Position numbers and translations under genes: made by a program | The notes under the pieces: model-generated | Told to the model about the DNA's origin: nothing | Database searches by the model: none | What the model saw: only the letters and a program-made list of their open reading frames with translations | Shown here: positions 35,887-43,963 of the stretch, in pieces | Position numbering within the stretch: the stretch's first letter is position 1 | How the letters are laid out: the number at the start of each line of letters is the position of its first letter | Assembly: GCF_001704635.1 (NCBI RefSeq) | Contig: NZ_MAXF01000100.1 | Location: 33,795-97,794, forward strand | Length of the DNA stretch: 64,000 nt | Direction: 5' to 3' | DNA from: Streptomyces sparsogenes | Lineage (GTDB): Bacteria; Actinomycetota; Actinomycetes; Streptomycetales; Streptomycetaceae

Positions 35887-37365
35887 TCAGGCGGCCGTGA
35901 GGTGCGTGGTGGCCGGGTCGGCGTCGCTCGGGGCCGGGTGCGGCTGCCGCTTCGCCTGGCGGAGCACGGTGAACGCGACGGCGAAGGCGGCGACGAGGAG
36001 ACCGGTGCCGACGGTGAAGGCCAGGTGGTAGCCGCCGGTCAGCGCCTCGGCCCGGCTCTCGCCCGCCGCGAGCAGCCGGTCGCTGCGGGAGGCCGCCAGG
36101 GTGGACAGCACCGCGACGCCCAGGCTCATGCCGATCTGCTGGGTGGTGTTGAACAGTCCGGAGGCGAGCCCGGCGTCGTCGGCCTTGGCGCCGGACATGC
36201 CGAGGGTGGTCAGCGCCGGGAGCGCGAGCCCGAAGCCGGCGGCGAGCAGCATCACGGGGAGGAGGTCGGTGAGGTAGTCGGCGTGGACGGGCACGCGGGT
36301 GAGCAGCCCGAGGGTGCCCATCAGCAGCACGAGCCCCGTCAGCAGCACATTGCGTTCGCCGAAGCGGGCGTTGAGCCGGGCGGAGACGCTCAGGGAGACC
36401 ACGCCGATGACGGCGGCGGCCGGGAGCATGGCCAGGCCGGTCTTGGCGGCGCCGTAGCCCTGGACCTTCTGCAGGTAGAGCGCGACGACGATCTGGAAGG
36501 AGAAGAGGGCCGCCACCATGAGCATTTGGATGAGGTTGGCCCCCGCGACGCTGCGCGAGCGGAGGATCCGCAGCGGCATGAGCGGGGTGCGGGCGGTGGC
36601 CTGGCGGACGACGAACGCGGTGAGCAGGAGGAGCGAGAGGGCGCCGAGGCCGAGCGTGGGCGCCGCGGTCCAGCCGTGGTCCTCCACCTTGACGACGGTG
36701 TAGATCCCCAGCATCAGCCCCGCCGTGACGAAGAGCGCGCCGATGACGTCGGCTCCGGCGCGGAGGCCGATCCCGCGGTCGGCGGGCAGGACGGGGACGG
36801 CGATCGCCAGGGCCGCGACGCCGATGGGCAGGTTGATGAGGAAGATCCAGTGCCAGTTGAGGGCGTCGGTGAGGACGCCGCCGAGCACCTGGCCGATCGA
36901 GGCGCCGGCCGCCCCGGTGAAGCTGAACACGGCGATCGCCTTGGCGCGCTCCTTGGGCTCGGTGAACAGCGTCACGAGAATGCCCAGGCTGACGGCGGAG
37001 GCCATCGCGCTGCCGACCCCTTGCAGGAACCGGGCGGCGATCAGGACGGCGGGGGAGGTGGCGGCGGCCGCCAGGAGCGAGGCGGCGGTGAACACCGCGG
37101 TGCCCGCCAGGAACATGCGCTTGCGGCCGATCAGGTCGCCGAGCCGCCCCGCGAACAGGAGCAGGCTGCCGAACGCGATCAGGTAGGCGTTGACGACCCA
37201 GCTCAGGCCGGCGGGCGAGAAGCCCAGGTCGTCCTGGATGGCCGGCATCGCCACGGTCACGATGGAGCCGTCAAGGATGATCATCAGCATCCCCGTGGCG
37301 ATGACCCCGAGGGCGAGCCGACGTGAGCGGGATACGGCGGGAGGGGAGGCGGAAACAGCGGGCAT
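35887..37365 (-). CDS. DHA2-family MFS drug exporter, MarR-linked
   Basis: 492 aa from the ATG at 37365, which has AGGAGAGA upstream; an ATG at 37407 lacks one. 14 hydrophobic segments. The first helix is GMLMIILDGSIVTVAMPAIQ and motif A is LLLFAGRLGDLIGRKRMFLA. The family exports hydrophobic drugs with proton antiport. The MarR gene lies upstream on the same strand, 107 bp away, with an inverted repeat in the gap. That gives a self-contained efflux unit. Confidence 0.9.
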   Translation of the reverse strand: MPAVSASPPAVSRSRRLALGVIATGMLMIILDGSIVTVAMPAIQDDLGFSPAGLSWVVNAYLIAFGSLLLFAGRLGDLIGRKRMFLAGTAVFTAASLLAAAATSPAVLIAARFLQGVGSAMASAVSLGILVTLFTEPKERAKAIAVFSFTGAAGASIGQVLGGVLTDALNWHWIFLINLPIGVAALAIAVPVLPADRGIGLRAGADVIGALFVTAGLMLGIYTVVKVEDHGWTAAPTLGLGALSLLLLTAFVVRQATARTPLMPLRILRSRSVAGANLIQMLMVAALFSFQIVVALYLQKVQGYGAAKTGLAMLPAAAVIGVVSLSVSARLNARFGERNVLLTGLVLLMGTLGLLTRVPVHADYLTDLLPVMLLAAGFGLALPALTTLGMSGAKADDAGLASGLFNTTQQIGMSLGVAVLSTLAASRSDRLLAAGESRAEALTGGYHLAFTVGTGLLVAAFAVAFTVLRQAKRQPHPAPSDADPATTHLTAA

Positions 37366-37420
37366 AACGGTCTCTCCTGTCACGGATGACGCCGACTGGC
37401 GCGACAAGAAAGACCGTAGC

Positions 37421-37444
37421 AGATAGTTCTGTTGCAGACGATCT
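37421..37444. promoter_or_regulatory. Likely MarR operator
   Basis: AGATAGT (37421-37427) and ACGATCT (37438-37444): 7-bp arms, one mismatch, 10-nt spacer, placed between marR and the exporter it should control. Spacing fits a MarR dimer. Confidence 0.6.
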
Positions 37445-37472
37445 CTTTCGGTCCTGTTCCGGTCTGGCCCTC

Positions 37473-37952
37473 CTACTGGCGCGCCCGCCGGGCCGGCCGA
37501 GGGGTCTCCGCCGGGGTGGCCAGATGTCCTTCGGCGAGCTGGTTCAGGCCCCGCAGCAAGGTGGCCCGGTCGGACGCGGGGAGGGAGGCCAGCGCCTCCC
37601 GGTGCACCCGGTCGACGATCTCCTGGCTGCGCTCGGCGACCCGGGCGCCCTCCTCGGTGACGGCGATGATCCGGGCTCGCCGGTCCCGGCTGGAGGGGCG
37701 GCGCTCGGCGAGGCCGGCCTCCTCCAGGGCGTCCACCGTCACCACCATCGTGGTCTTGTCCATGTCCCCCAGCTCGGCGAGCTGGGCCTGGGTGCGCTCC
37801 TCCTCCAGGGCGTGGACCAGGACGCAGTGCATCCGCGCCGTCAGCCCGATCTCGGCGAGCGCCGCGGCCATCCGGGTCCGCAGGACGTGGCTGGTGTGGT
37901 CCAGGAGGTACGACAGGTCCGGTTCATTGCGTGTGGGTGCCATGGCGGTCAT
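37473..37952 (-). CDS. MarR-family transcriptional regulator
   Basis: 159 aa; the ATGs at 37952 and 37943 are both possible. The wHTH is visible as RMHCVLVHALEEERTQAQLA, ELGDMDKTTMVVTVDALEEA, and the wing GLAERRPSSRDRRARIIAVT with the conserved D-R-R. MarR proteins usually repress a nearby efflux gene and release on binding a phenolic or drug ligand. It is the upstream partner of the DHA2 exporter, whose start is 107 bp downstream. Confidence 0.92.
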   Translation of the reverse strand: MTAMAPTRNEPDLSYLLDHTSHVLRTRMAAALAEIGLTARMHCVLVHALEEERTQAQLAELGDMDKTTMVVTVDALEEAGLAERRPSSRDRRARIIAVTEEGARVAERSQEIVDRVHREALASLPASDRATLLRGLNQLAEGHLATPAETPRPARRARQ

Positions 37953-38005
37953 GCCTGCCAGGGTAACAATTCGATCCGTGGCGGATTATCCGGAAGAAGA
38001 CCGAG

Positions 38006-38506
38006 TCAGCCCCGGCCGCTCCCCACGTCGGCCCGCATGGCGGAGCGCAGGGCGGCTATCGCGTCGATGTACTCGCGGTGGGCGCCGTCCCACTCGGCGG
38101 CCCCGGGCCCGCCGTCCTCCGGTGCGCCGCGCCGGCCGAGGCCGACCTCGGTCGTGCCCATGAGGTTCCGCATCGCGCGCAGCGCGCGGTACGCCGTGTC
38201 GGCGGCGTCGGCGACGGGTGGGGGAGCGACCAGCGCGATCTCGTAGTTCAGGGCGAGCAGGGAGTGGCCGCGCCAGGCGGCCCGCAGATCGACCTCGTCC
38301 ACGGGGGTCCGCTGACGGACGGCGAGCAGTTGCAGCTCGCCGTCCGTGCTGGTGAGGGCCTCGAGATAGCGCGCGTACAGCTGCTGCCTGAGCTGGTCCA
38401 GCTGATGGCCCCGCTCGCGTTTCGAGCGGACGGTCTCACCCAGCAGCGTCGATCCGACCCCCACCATCGCGCCGATCAGCGTGCTCACGGGCGTAGTCCA
38501 GTCCAT
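38006..38506 (-). CDS. Hypothetical protein with N-terminal membrane segment
   Basis: 166 aa from the ATG at 38506. Residues 1-24 (MDWTTPVSTLIGAMVGVGST) form a Gly-rich hydrophobic segment. A basic region (RSKRERGHQLDQLRQQLYAR) and a long helical cytoplasmic domain follow, including YLEALTSTDGELQLLAVRQR. This type (short TM then helical domain with YARYLEA) is frequent in actinobacteria with no known role. Only 33 bp remain between its start and the insertion sequence; the native promoter, or a link to the GH6 gene upstream, has probably been cut by the insertion. Confidence 0.7.
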   Translation of the reverse strand: MDWTTPVSTLIGAMVGVGSTLLGETVRSKRERGHQLDQLRQQLYARYLEALTSTDGELQLLAVRQRTPVDEVDLRAAWRGHSLLALNYEIALVAPPPVADAADTAYRALRAMRNLMGTTEVGLGRRGAPEDGGPGAAEWDGAHREYIDAIAALRSAMRADVGSGRG

Positions 38507-38538
38507 GGGCCGTAAGCGTAGGGCGAAGGCGTGGGGGT

Positions 38539-40262
38539 CTAGAAGATTCATGAAGATCTTGGGGTTCTGGCCCCGCCGTGTGAGCGGCGGGGCCAGACTC
38601 GTTGTTGTGGTGATGGGTGAATGGTCCGGAGAGACGGTCGGGCCGGATGTGTGGGAGACCTGCCGGGAGTTGATTCCGGCGGGGAGTGTGTTCGCGTTCC
38701 TGGCCGAGCATCGTGGTGCGCTGTTTCCGGTGGAGATGTTCGCGGACATGTATCCATCGGCGAACGGGCGGCCGAGCATGCCCCCGCAGATCCTGGCCGC
38801 TGCGATCACCCTGCAGGCCCTGCACGGGCTATCGGACTTCGAGACGGTCCAGGAACTGCGCTGCGACCTGCGGTGGAAGGCCGCCTGCGGGCTGGGCCTC
38901 AACGACATGGCCTTCGACCCGTCGCTCCTGGCCTACTTCCGCCGTCGTCTGGGCCGTTCCACCCGCCCGAACCGGGTCTTTGAGGCCGTGCGTGAAGTCG
39001 TGAAGGCCACCGGTGTCCTCAAGGGCAAGCACCGCCGGGCACTGGACTCCACCGTCCTCGATGACGCGGTGGCCACCCAGGACACCGTCACCCAGATCAT
39101 CTCCGCGATCCGCCGGGTGATCCGCGAGGTCCCCGGAGGCGAGGAGACGGCGGCGCAGTGGTGCCGCGCGCACGACTACACCGACCCGGGCAAGCCGAGG
39201 ATCGCCTGGGCCGACGAGCAAGCACGCGCCACGCTGATCGACGCGCTGGTCACCGACGCGATCAACCTGCTCGGACACCTGCCCGAGCGGGAACTCGGCG
39301 AGAAGGCGGCGAACGCGGTGGGCCTGCTGGCCCTGGTCGCGGGCCAGGACGTGGAGCCGGCCGAAGACTCCGACGGGCGTGACGGACGCTGGCGCATCGC
39401 CCGGCGCACAGTCGCGGACCGGACCGTGTCCACCGTCGATGCGGACGCACGCCACATCCACAAAAACCGCACCCGCCACCAGGACGGCTTCAAAGGACAT
39501 GCGTCCTTCGAGCCGGAGACCGGGCTGTTCACCGCCGTCGCGCTCACCAGCGGCCACGGCTCCGACAACCACGAGGCCGCCGTCGCCACCCGCCTGCTCG
39601 CCGACGAGGAACCGGACACGCGGTTAACCGTGCTCGGCGATTCCGCCTACGGCACCGGCGACCTGCGTGCACACCTGCAGGCCGACGGCCATACCCCGGT
39701 CATCAAGCCGCCGCCGCTGCGGCAGGCCGTCCCCGGCGGTTTCACCATCGACGACTTCCACATCGACCTGGCGGCCGGCACCGCGACCTGCCCGGCCGGA
39801 CACACCGCCAACCTCGGACAGGTCAAAGCCGACGGTGCCCGCACCGCTCAGTTCAAGCACCTGTGCACCAACTGTCCCCTGCGCGGGCGCTGCACCAGGT
39901 CCAAGACCGGGCGCACCCTCAACGTCCACCCCCAGCGCGAACTGCTGTCCGCGGCCCGCCACCAGGCGGCCACCGACCCCGCCTGGCAGGACGAATACCG
40001 CAGATGGCGGCCCCCGGTCGAACGCGCCATCGCCTGGCTGGTCGCCAAGGGAAACCGTCGAGTCCGCTACCGCGGCGTCATCGCCAACAACATCTGGCTC
40101 CACCACCGCGCCGCCGCCCTCAACCTCCGCCGGCTGATCAACCTCGGACTCACCCGAACCAGCGGCACCTGGCACCTCACCCCAGCCACCCCATAGCCAA
40201 GAGGGGGCCACCCGGCCTCCGGCCGGATGGCCCCCTCTTCAAGATCTTCATGAGCCTTCTAG
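38539..40262 (+). mobile_element. IS1182-type insertion sequence with CTAG target copies
   Basis: The element body is 38543-40258 (1716 bp). Terminal inverted repeats are 38543-38561 and 40240-40258: AAGATTCATGAAGATCTTG against AAGGCTCATGAAGATCTTG, 17 of 19 identical. CTAG flanks both ends (38539-38542 and 40259-40262), fitting a 4-bp target duplication. Just inside each end is a perfect hairpin (38566-38597 and 40199-40239) that should stop transcription entering or leaving. One intact transposase gene is inside. It sits between the hypothetical gene at 38506 and the GH6 stop codon. Confidence 0.9.
38613..40196 (+). CDS. IS1182-family DDE transposase
   Basis: 527 aa from the ATG at 38613. 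The N-terminal domain (GRPSMPPQILAAAITLQALH, then FDPSLLAYFRRRLG) is the DUF772-type region of IS1182/IS5-like transposases. Catalytic-site candidates are LDSTVLDDAV and LGDSAYGTGDL (Asp) and the late RPPVERAIAWLV (Glu). A CPAGH...CTNCPLRGRCTRS segment is the Cys-rich insertion common in this family. The frame is full length, so the copy may be active. Codon 338 (39624-39626) is TTA, which would tie transposase synthesis to bldA. Confidence 0.93.
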   Translation: MGEWSGETVGPDVWETCRELIPAGSVFAFLAEHRGALFPVEMFADMYPSANGRPSMPPQILAAAITLQALHGLSDFETVQELRCDLRWKAACGLGLNDMAFDPSLLAYFRRRLGRSTRPNRVFEAVREVVKATGVLKGKHRRALDSTVLDDAVATQDTVTQIISAIRRVIREVPGGEETAAQWCRAHDYTDPGKPRIAWADEQARATLIDALVTDAINLLGHLPERELGEKAANAVGLLALVAGQDVEPAEDSDGRDGRWRIARRTVADRTVSTVDADARHIHKNRTRHQDGFKGHASFEPETGLFTAVALTSGHGSDNHEAAVATRLLADEEPDTRLTVLGDSAYGTGDLRAHLQADGHTPVIKPPPLRQAVPGGFTIDDFHIDLAAGTATCPAGHTANLGQVKADGARTAQFKHLCTNCPLRGRCTRSKTGRTLNVHPQRELLSAARHQAATDPAWQDEYRRWRPPVERAIAWLVAKGNRRVRYRGVIANNIWLHHRAAALNLRRLINLGLTRTSGTWHLTPATP

Positions 40263-41212
40263 CCCGCCAACTCGTACGCGTAGTCGGGCGAGAAGCTGCC
40301 CGCCGGGCCCGCGCAGCCGTCCAGCTCGCCGGGCAGCTTGATCCACAGGTAGGCGTCGATGGCCGGGTCGCCGGTGTTCGCTGTCGGGTTCTCGCCCAGC
40401 TTGCGGCCGTGCGGGTCGCACCAGGCGTTGTCGGGGGCGGGGCCGTTGCCGTTGCGGCTGGTGTCGATGACGGCGGTCAGCCCCGAGCCGCCGAGCTGGC
40501 CCAGCACGCTCTTGGCGAAGGCGACCTCATTGGCGGTGCGCTGGTAGTTGGAGACATTGCTGTAGATGCCGTCGCCGCTGGTCAGCACGCCCGCCGCGCG
40601 CAGCCGGGAAGCCTGCGTGGCGGCGCTGTTCCACGCGGAGTGCCCGGCGTCGAAGTAGACCCGGGCCTTCGGGTTCGCGGCGTGGATGGCGTTCGCGGCC
40701 CGGGCGAGCGAGGCGTAGCGGCCGCTCAGCTCGCCGGCCGACAGACAGCTGATGAGCGCGATCGAGTCCGGTTCGAGGATGACGATCGAGGACCCGGTGC
40801 CCAGCCCGGCGGCGAAGTCGCGCGCCCAGGCGTCGTACGCGGCGAGGTCGGGGGCGCCGCCCGCGGAGGCGCCGCCGCAGTCCCGGTTGGGGATCATGTA
40901 GGCGACGAGGACGGGTACCTGGCCCTTGGCGGCCGCCGCTGAGGTCACCTTGTGGACGTCCGCGGTGACGGTGGAGGGGGAGTAGCGGGCGAACCAGACG
41001 GCCTGCGGCTGGCCGGCTATCCGCGAGGCTATGCGTGGCCGGCGCGAGTCGTTCGGGTTGGCGGCGACCCACTTGCTGACCTGGGAGTCGGGGTCGGTGA
41101 AGAACGTCGTACCGCCGGGCAGTTCACCCGCGACGGCTCGGGGTGCGTGACCCGCCCCCACCAGGAACACGGTGGCGAGGGCGGCGGTCACCAACGCTCG
41201 GGCGAGGCGCAC
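40259..41212 (-). CDS. Secreted glycoside hydrolase family 6 (endoglucanase/cellobiohydrolase)
   Basis: 317 aa. A signal peptide (MRLARALVTAALATVFLVGA, cleavage near AVAG) shows secretion. GH6 landmarks: PVLVAYMIPNRDCGGASAGG, SSIVILEPDSIALISCL with the acid Asp region, YFDAGHSAW, FAKSVL, and VIDTSRNGNGPA. There is no carbohydrate-binding module or linker, so this is a bare catalytic domain. It hydrolyses beta-1,4-glucan by inversion. The TAG stop uses bases of the CTAG copy at the IS edge; the stop would be unchanged without the IS. I found no TGGGAGCGCTCCCA (CebR) box upstream. Confidence 0.9.
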   Translation of the reverse strand: MRLARALVTAALATVFLVGAGHAPRAVAGELPGGTTFFTDPDSQVSKWVAANPNDSRRPRIASRIAGQPQAVWFARYSPSTVTADVHKVTSAAAAKGQVPVLVAYMIPNRDCGGASAGGAPDLAAYDAWARDFAAGLGTGSSIVILEPDSIALISCLSAGELSGRYASLARAANAIHAANPKARVYFDAGHSAWNSAATQASRLRAAGVLTSGDGIYSNVSNYQRTANEVAFAKSVLGQLGGSGLTAVIDTSRNGNGPAPDNAWCDPHGRKLGENPTANTGDPAIDAYLWIKLPGELDGCAGPAGSFSPDYAYELAG

Positions 41213-41408
41213 GGGGCATCAGTCCTCTCGGGGGAATGCGGGGACGTCGAAGACGTCAGGGGACGGTGCGAAACGAGGGGCGCTCTGTGCTCTGGTTGCC
41301 GCCGTGCGGCGGAAGGTTGCCGTCGGATTCGACGAGAATTCGAGTCAAGTTCCAGGTGGTCCCGAGGTGTTGGGGCGGCGGGGGCGGGGGTCGGCCCCGG
41401 AACGGCGG

Positions 41409-41436
41409 CGACCCCGCCCGGGGGTGGGCGGGGTCG
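41409..41436 (-). terminator. Terminator after the third DHA2 transporter
   Basis: Perfect 11-bp inverted repeat CGACCCCGCCC/GGGCGGGGTCG with a 6-nt loop, 45 nt beyond the stop of the minus-strand transporter. The rest of the 268-bp gap before GH6 shows no gene. Confidence 0.8.
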
Positions 41437-41480
41437 TGTCCGACTGGAGCTGGGGTGGGTGTGGTGGCTGCGGGGCGGGG

Positions 41481-43151
41481 TCAGCTGCTCGCCACCGTCT
41501 CGGGGTGTCCGAGTTCGCGCGGTGCCGTCTCCCGCGCGGCACCGGGCCCGTACGGCTCGCCGTACGGCTCCGAGTCGGTACCGGCCCCGTCGGCCGCGTC
41601 GGCTCCTTCTTCCCCGGCGGGCGCCGCGACCCGTACGTGCCGCAGGGCGACGGCCGCCAGGACCGCGGCCGCGACCAGGACCAGCGCCCCGGCCACCGCG
41701 GCCACCCGCATGCCCTCGGTGAACGCCTCGCGCGCCGCGCCCAGCACCTCGTCCCCGGCCCGTCCGGACAGCCGGCCCGCCACGGCCACCGCGCCGCCCA
41801 GCGTCTCGCGCGCCGCGTCCAGCGCCTGGGACGGCAGGCCGGATCCCGCACCGGAGGGCAGCTCGTCCGCCATCTCGTGGCGGTAGACGGCGTTGCCCAC
41901 GACACCGAGCAGGGCCATCCCCAGCGCCCCGCCGAACTCCTGGCCGGTCTCCAGCAGGGACGAGGCGGAACCCGCCTTCTCCGCCGGGGCGGTGCCCATC
42001 GCCATGTCGGTGACCAGCGACATCACGATGACGATGCCGGAGGCGAGAACACCCGCCGCGATCAGCACGAGCCACAGCGAGTCGGTGCCGGCGAGGGTCA
42101 GCAGCCCGAAGCCGGCGGCCGCGACGAGGAAGCCGCCGCCGATGACGTACGCGCGGTTCACCTTCCGTGCGATCGCGGCCGACGCGGGACCGGCGGCGCC
42201 CACCATGACGGAGGGCAGCAGGCTCCACAGCGCGGCCTCCAGGGGACCCTTGCCGAGCACCGACTGGAGGTACTGGGTGGTGAAGAGGGCGGAGCCCATC
42301 ATCGCGAACGAGGCCATGAGGTTGAGCCCGATCGAGGTCCCGAAGCCGCGGCCGCGGAAGAGCCCGGGGCTGATCATGGGGTGCGCGTGGGTGCGCTGGC
42401 GGTGTACGAAGACCGCGCCGACGACCAGCCCGGCCGCGATCCACAGCGCGCGCGGCCCGCTGAACCCGTGGGCCGCCGTCTCCTTCAGCCCGTAGATCAC
42501 CGGCAGCACCGCGCCCATGGACAGCGGCACGCCCAGCAGGTCGAAGCGGCCGGGGGCCGGGTCCTTGAACTCGGGGACCAGGACCGGGGCGAGCACCAGC
42601 AGCAGCACCATCACCGGGGTGTTGACGAGGAAGACCGAACCCCACCAGAAGTGGCTCAGCATCACCCCGCTCAGCACCGAGCCGAGCGCCACCCCGCCGG
42701 CCATGGCGCCGGACCAGATGCCGATCGCGGTGGCGCGCTGCGCCGGGTCCTGGAAGAGGTTGCGGCTGAGCGCCATCGTCGAGGGCATCAGGGTCGCGCC
42801 GCCGACGCCGAGCAGCGCGCGGGCCGCGATCAGCATCTCGGCGCTGTCCGCGTAGGCGGCCGCGACCGAGGCGACGCCGAAGGCCGCGGCGCCCATCATC
42901 AGCAGCTTCCGCCGCCCGATCCGGTCGCCGAGCGACCCCATCGTGATGAGCAGCCCGGCGAGGGCGAAGCCGTAGATGTCGAAGATCCACAGCTGCTGGG
43001 TGGAGCTGGGGTGCAGCTCCTCGCTGATGGCGGGGAGCGCGAAGTACAGCACCGAGACGTCCATGGACACCAGGAGCAGCGGAAGCATCAGGACCGCGAA
43101 GGCGGTCCATTCCCGGCGCCCGGCACGGGGTTGGGCGGAAGTCGAAGTCAT
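41481..43151 (-). CDS. DHA2-family MFS exporter, TetR-linked
   Basis: 556 aa with 14 hydrophobic segments and a long C-terminal extension. The helix 1 region is PLLLVSMDVSVLYFALPAIS and motif A is LLITMGSLGDRIGRRKLLMM. QacA/SmvA-like proteins of this length export cationic drugs. It diverges from a TetR gene across 109 bp with strong palindromes. It is 800 bp from the 3' end of the terpenoid operon, so product export is a possible role, but the TetR link argues for induced resistance as well. Confidence 0.9.
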   Translation of the reverse strand: MTSTSAQPRAGRREWTAFAVLMLPLLLVSMDVSVLYFALPAISEELHPSSTQQLWIFDIYGFALAGLLITMGSLGDRIGRRKLLMMGAAAFGVASVAAAYADSAEMLIAARALLGVGGATLMPSTMALSRNLFQDPAQRATAIGIWSGAMAGGVALGSVLSGVMLSHFWWGSVFLVNTPVMVLLLVLAPVLVPEFKDPAPGRFDLLGVPLSMGAVLPVIYGLKETAAHGFSGPRALWIAAGLVVGAVFVHRQRTHAHPMISPGLFRGRGFGTSIGLNLMASFAMMGSALFTTQYLQSVLGKGPLEAALWSLLPSVMVGAAGPASAAIARKVNRAYVIGGGFLVAAAGFGLLTLAGTDSLWLVLIAAGVLASGIVIVMSLVTDMAMGTAPAEKAGSASSLLETGQEFGGALGMALLGVVGNAVYRHEMADELPSGAGSGLPSQALDAARETLGGAVAVAGRLSGRAGDEVLGAAREAFTEGMRVAAVAGALVLVAAAVLAAVALRHVRVAAPAGEEGADAADGAGTDSEPYGEPYGPGAARETAPRELGHPETVASS

Positions 43152-43161
43152 GACGAGGACT

Positions 43162-43238
43162 ATACGAGCGTATTAAACGCCTGTCTAGTACGGCCGTATG
43201 AGACGTGTGTATTGGACGGTCGTCTTGGACGCTCGTAT
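43162..43238. promoter_or_regulatory. Divergent promoter with TetR operators
   Basis: ATACGAGCGT (43162-43171) and ACGCTCGTAT (43229-43238) are perfect inverted copies. A 10-bp palindrome TACGGCCGTA sits between them at 43189-43198. On the minus strand TAGACA, 17 nt, TATAGT make a good promoter for the exporter, and the first copy overlaps its spacer and -10. The second copy lies over the expected promoter of the TetR gene. Both genes should be repressed together. Confidence 0.75.
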
Positions 43239-43260
43239 GGCGTCCGGATAGGGTGAGGGC

Positions 43261-43935
43261 ATGGGACATCGTGAGGATCTGCTGGCCGGCGCCAAGCGCT
43301 GCCTGCTGGAAAAGGGCTGGTCGCGCACCACGGCGCGGGACATCGTGGCCGCCTCGGGCGCCAATCTGGCGTCCATCGGCTACCACTACGGCTCCAAGGA
43401 CGCCTTGATGAGAGAGGCCCTGTTCGCGGCCATGAGCGACTGGGCGGACGACGTCGAGCGGTCCTTGAGGGAAGAGGCGTCCTCACCCGCGTCCGCCGCG
43501 GGCCCGGCGGCGGAGTTCGAGGCGGGGTGGACTCGGGTGCTCGAACTGTTCGGCAAGCACCAGGCGGTGTGGCGCGCCCAGCTCGAGGCGGTCATGCGGA
43601 TCGAGGGGGACCCGGAGCTGCGCGAGGCCTTCGGGCGGGCACAGCCGGAGGGGCACAGCGGGCTGGTGGCCCTGTTCCACGGGATCCCGGAGGAGGAGGT
43701 CGACGAGGAGACCGCGCGGATCATGGGCTCGTTCTATATGACGCTGATGGGCGGAATGGCCGTCCAGATGGCCATCGACCCCGCCCGCACTCCCAGCGCC
43801 CGGGACCTGACGGAGGCGATGCGCCGCATCGTGTCCGGGCCGCGCCCGGGCCCGGTGGCGGAGGCGGGCCCGGTGGCGGAGGGGGATCCGGCGGCGGAGG
43901 CGGGCCCGGCGGCGGACGCGGGCCCGGTCGGCTGA
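43261..43935 (+). CDS. TetR-family transcriptional regulator
   Basis: 224 aa. HTH: REDLLAGAKRCLLEKGWSRT then ARDIVAASGANLASIGYHYG, the recognition helix of the TetR class. GSKDALMREALF follows. The C-terminal ~22 residues are low-complexity repeats of E/A-G-P-V/A-A-E/D from a GGCCCGGTGGCGGAG-like DNA repeat. It is divergent from the DHA2 exporter and should repress both promoters through the palindromes between them. Its 3' end faces the glycosyltransferase gene with 28 bp between stops. Confidence 0.92.
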   Translation: MGHREDLLAGAKRCLLEKGWSRTTARDIVAASGANLASIGYHYGSKDALMREALFAAMSDWADDVERSLREEASSPASAAGPAAEFEAGWTRVLELFGKHQAVWRAQLEAVMRIEGDPELREAFGRAQPEGHSGLVALFHGIPEEEVDEETARIMGSFYMTLMGGMAVQMAIDPARTPSARDLTEAMRRIVSGPRPGPVAEAGPVAEGDPAAEAGPAADAGPVG

Positions 43936-43963
43936 CGCGGGCCCGGTCGACTGACGGCTGGTC

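Noticed and set aside
38481..38612. Longer N-terminus for the transposase
   Set aside because: Earlier starts lie outside or inside the terminal inverted repeat and hairpin; the conserved transposase sequence begins with the Met at 38613.
41213..41480. CebR-type operator upstream of GH6
   Set aside because: The TGGGAGCGCTCCCA palindrome common for Streptomyces cellulases is not there.
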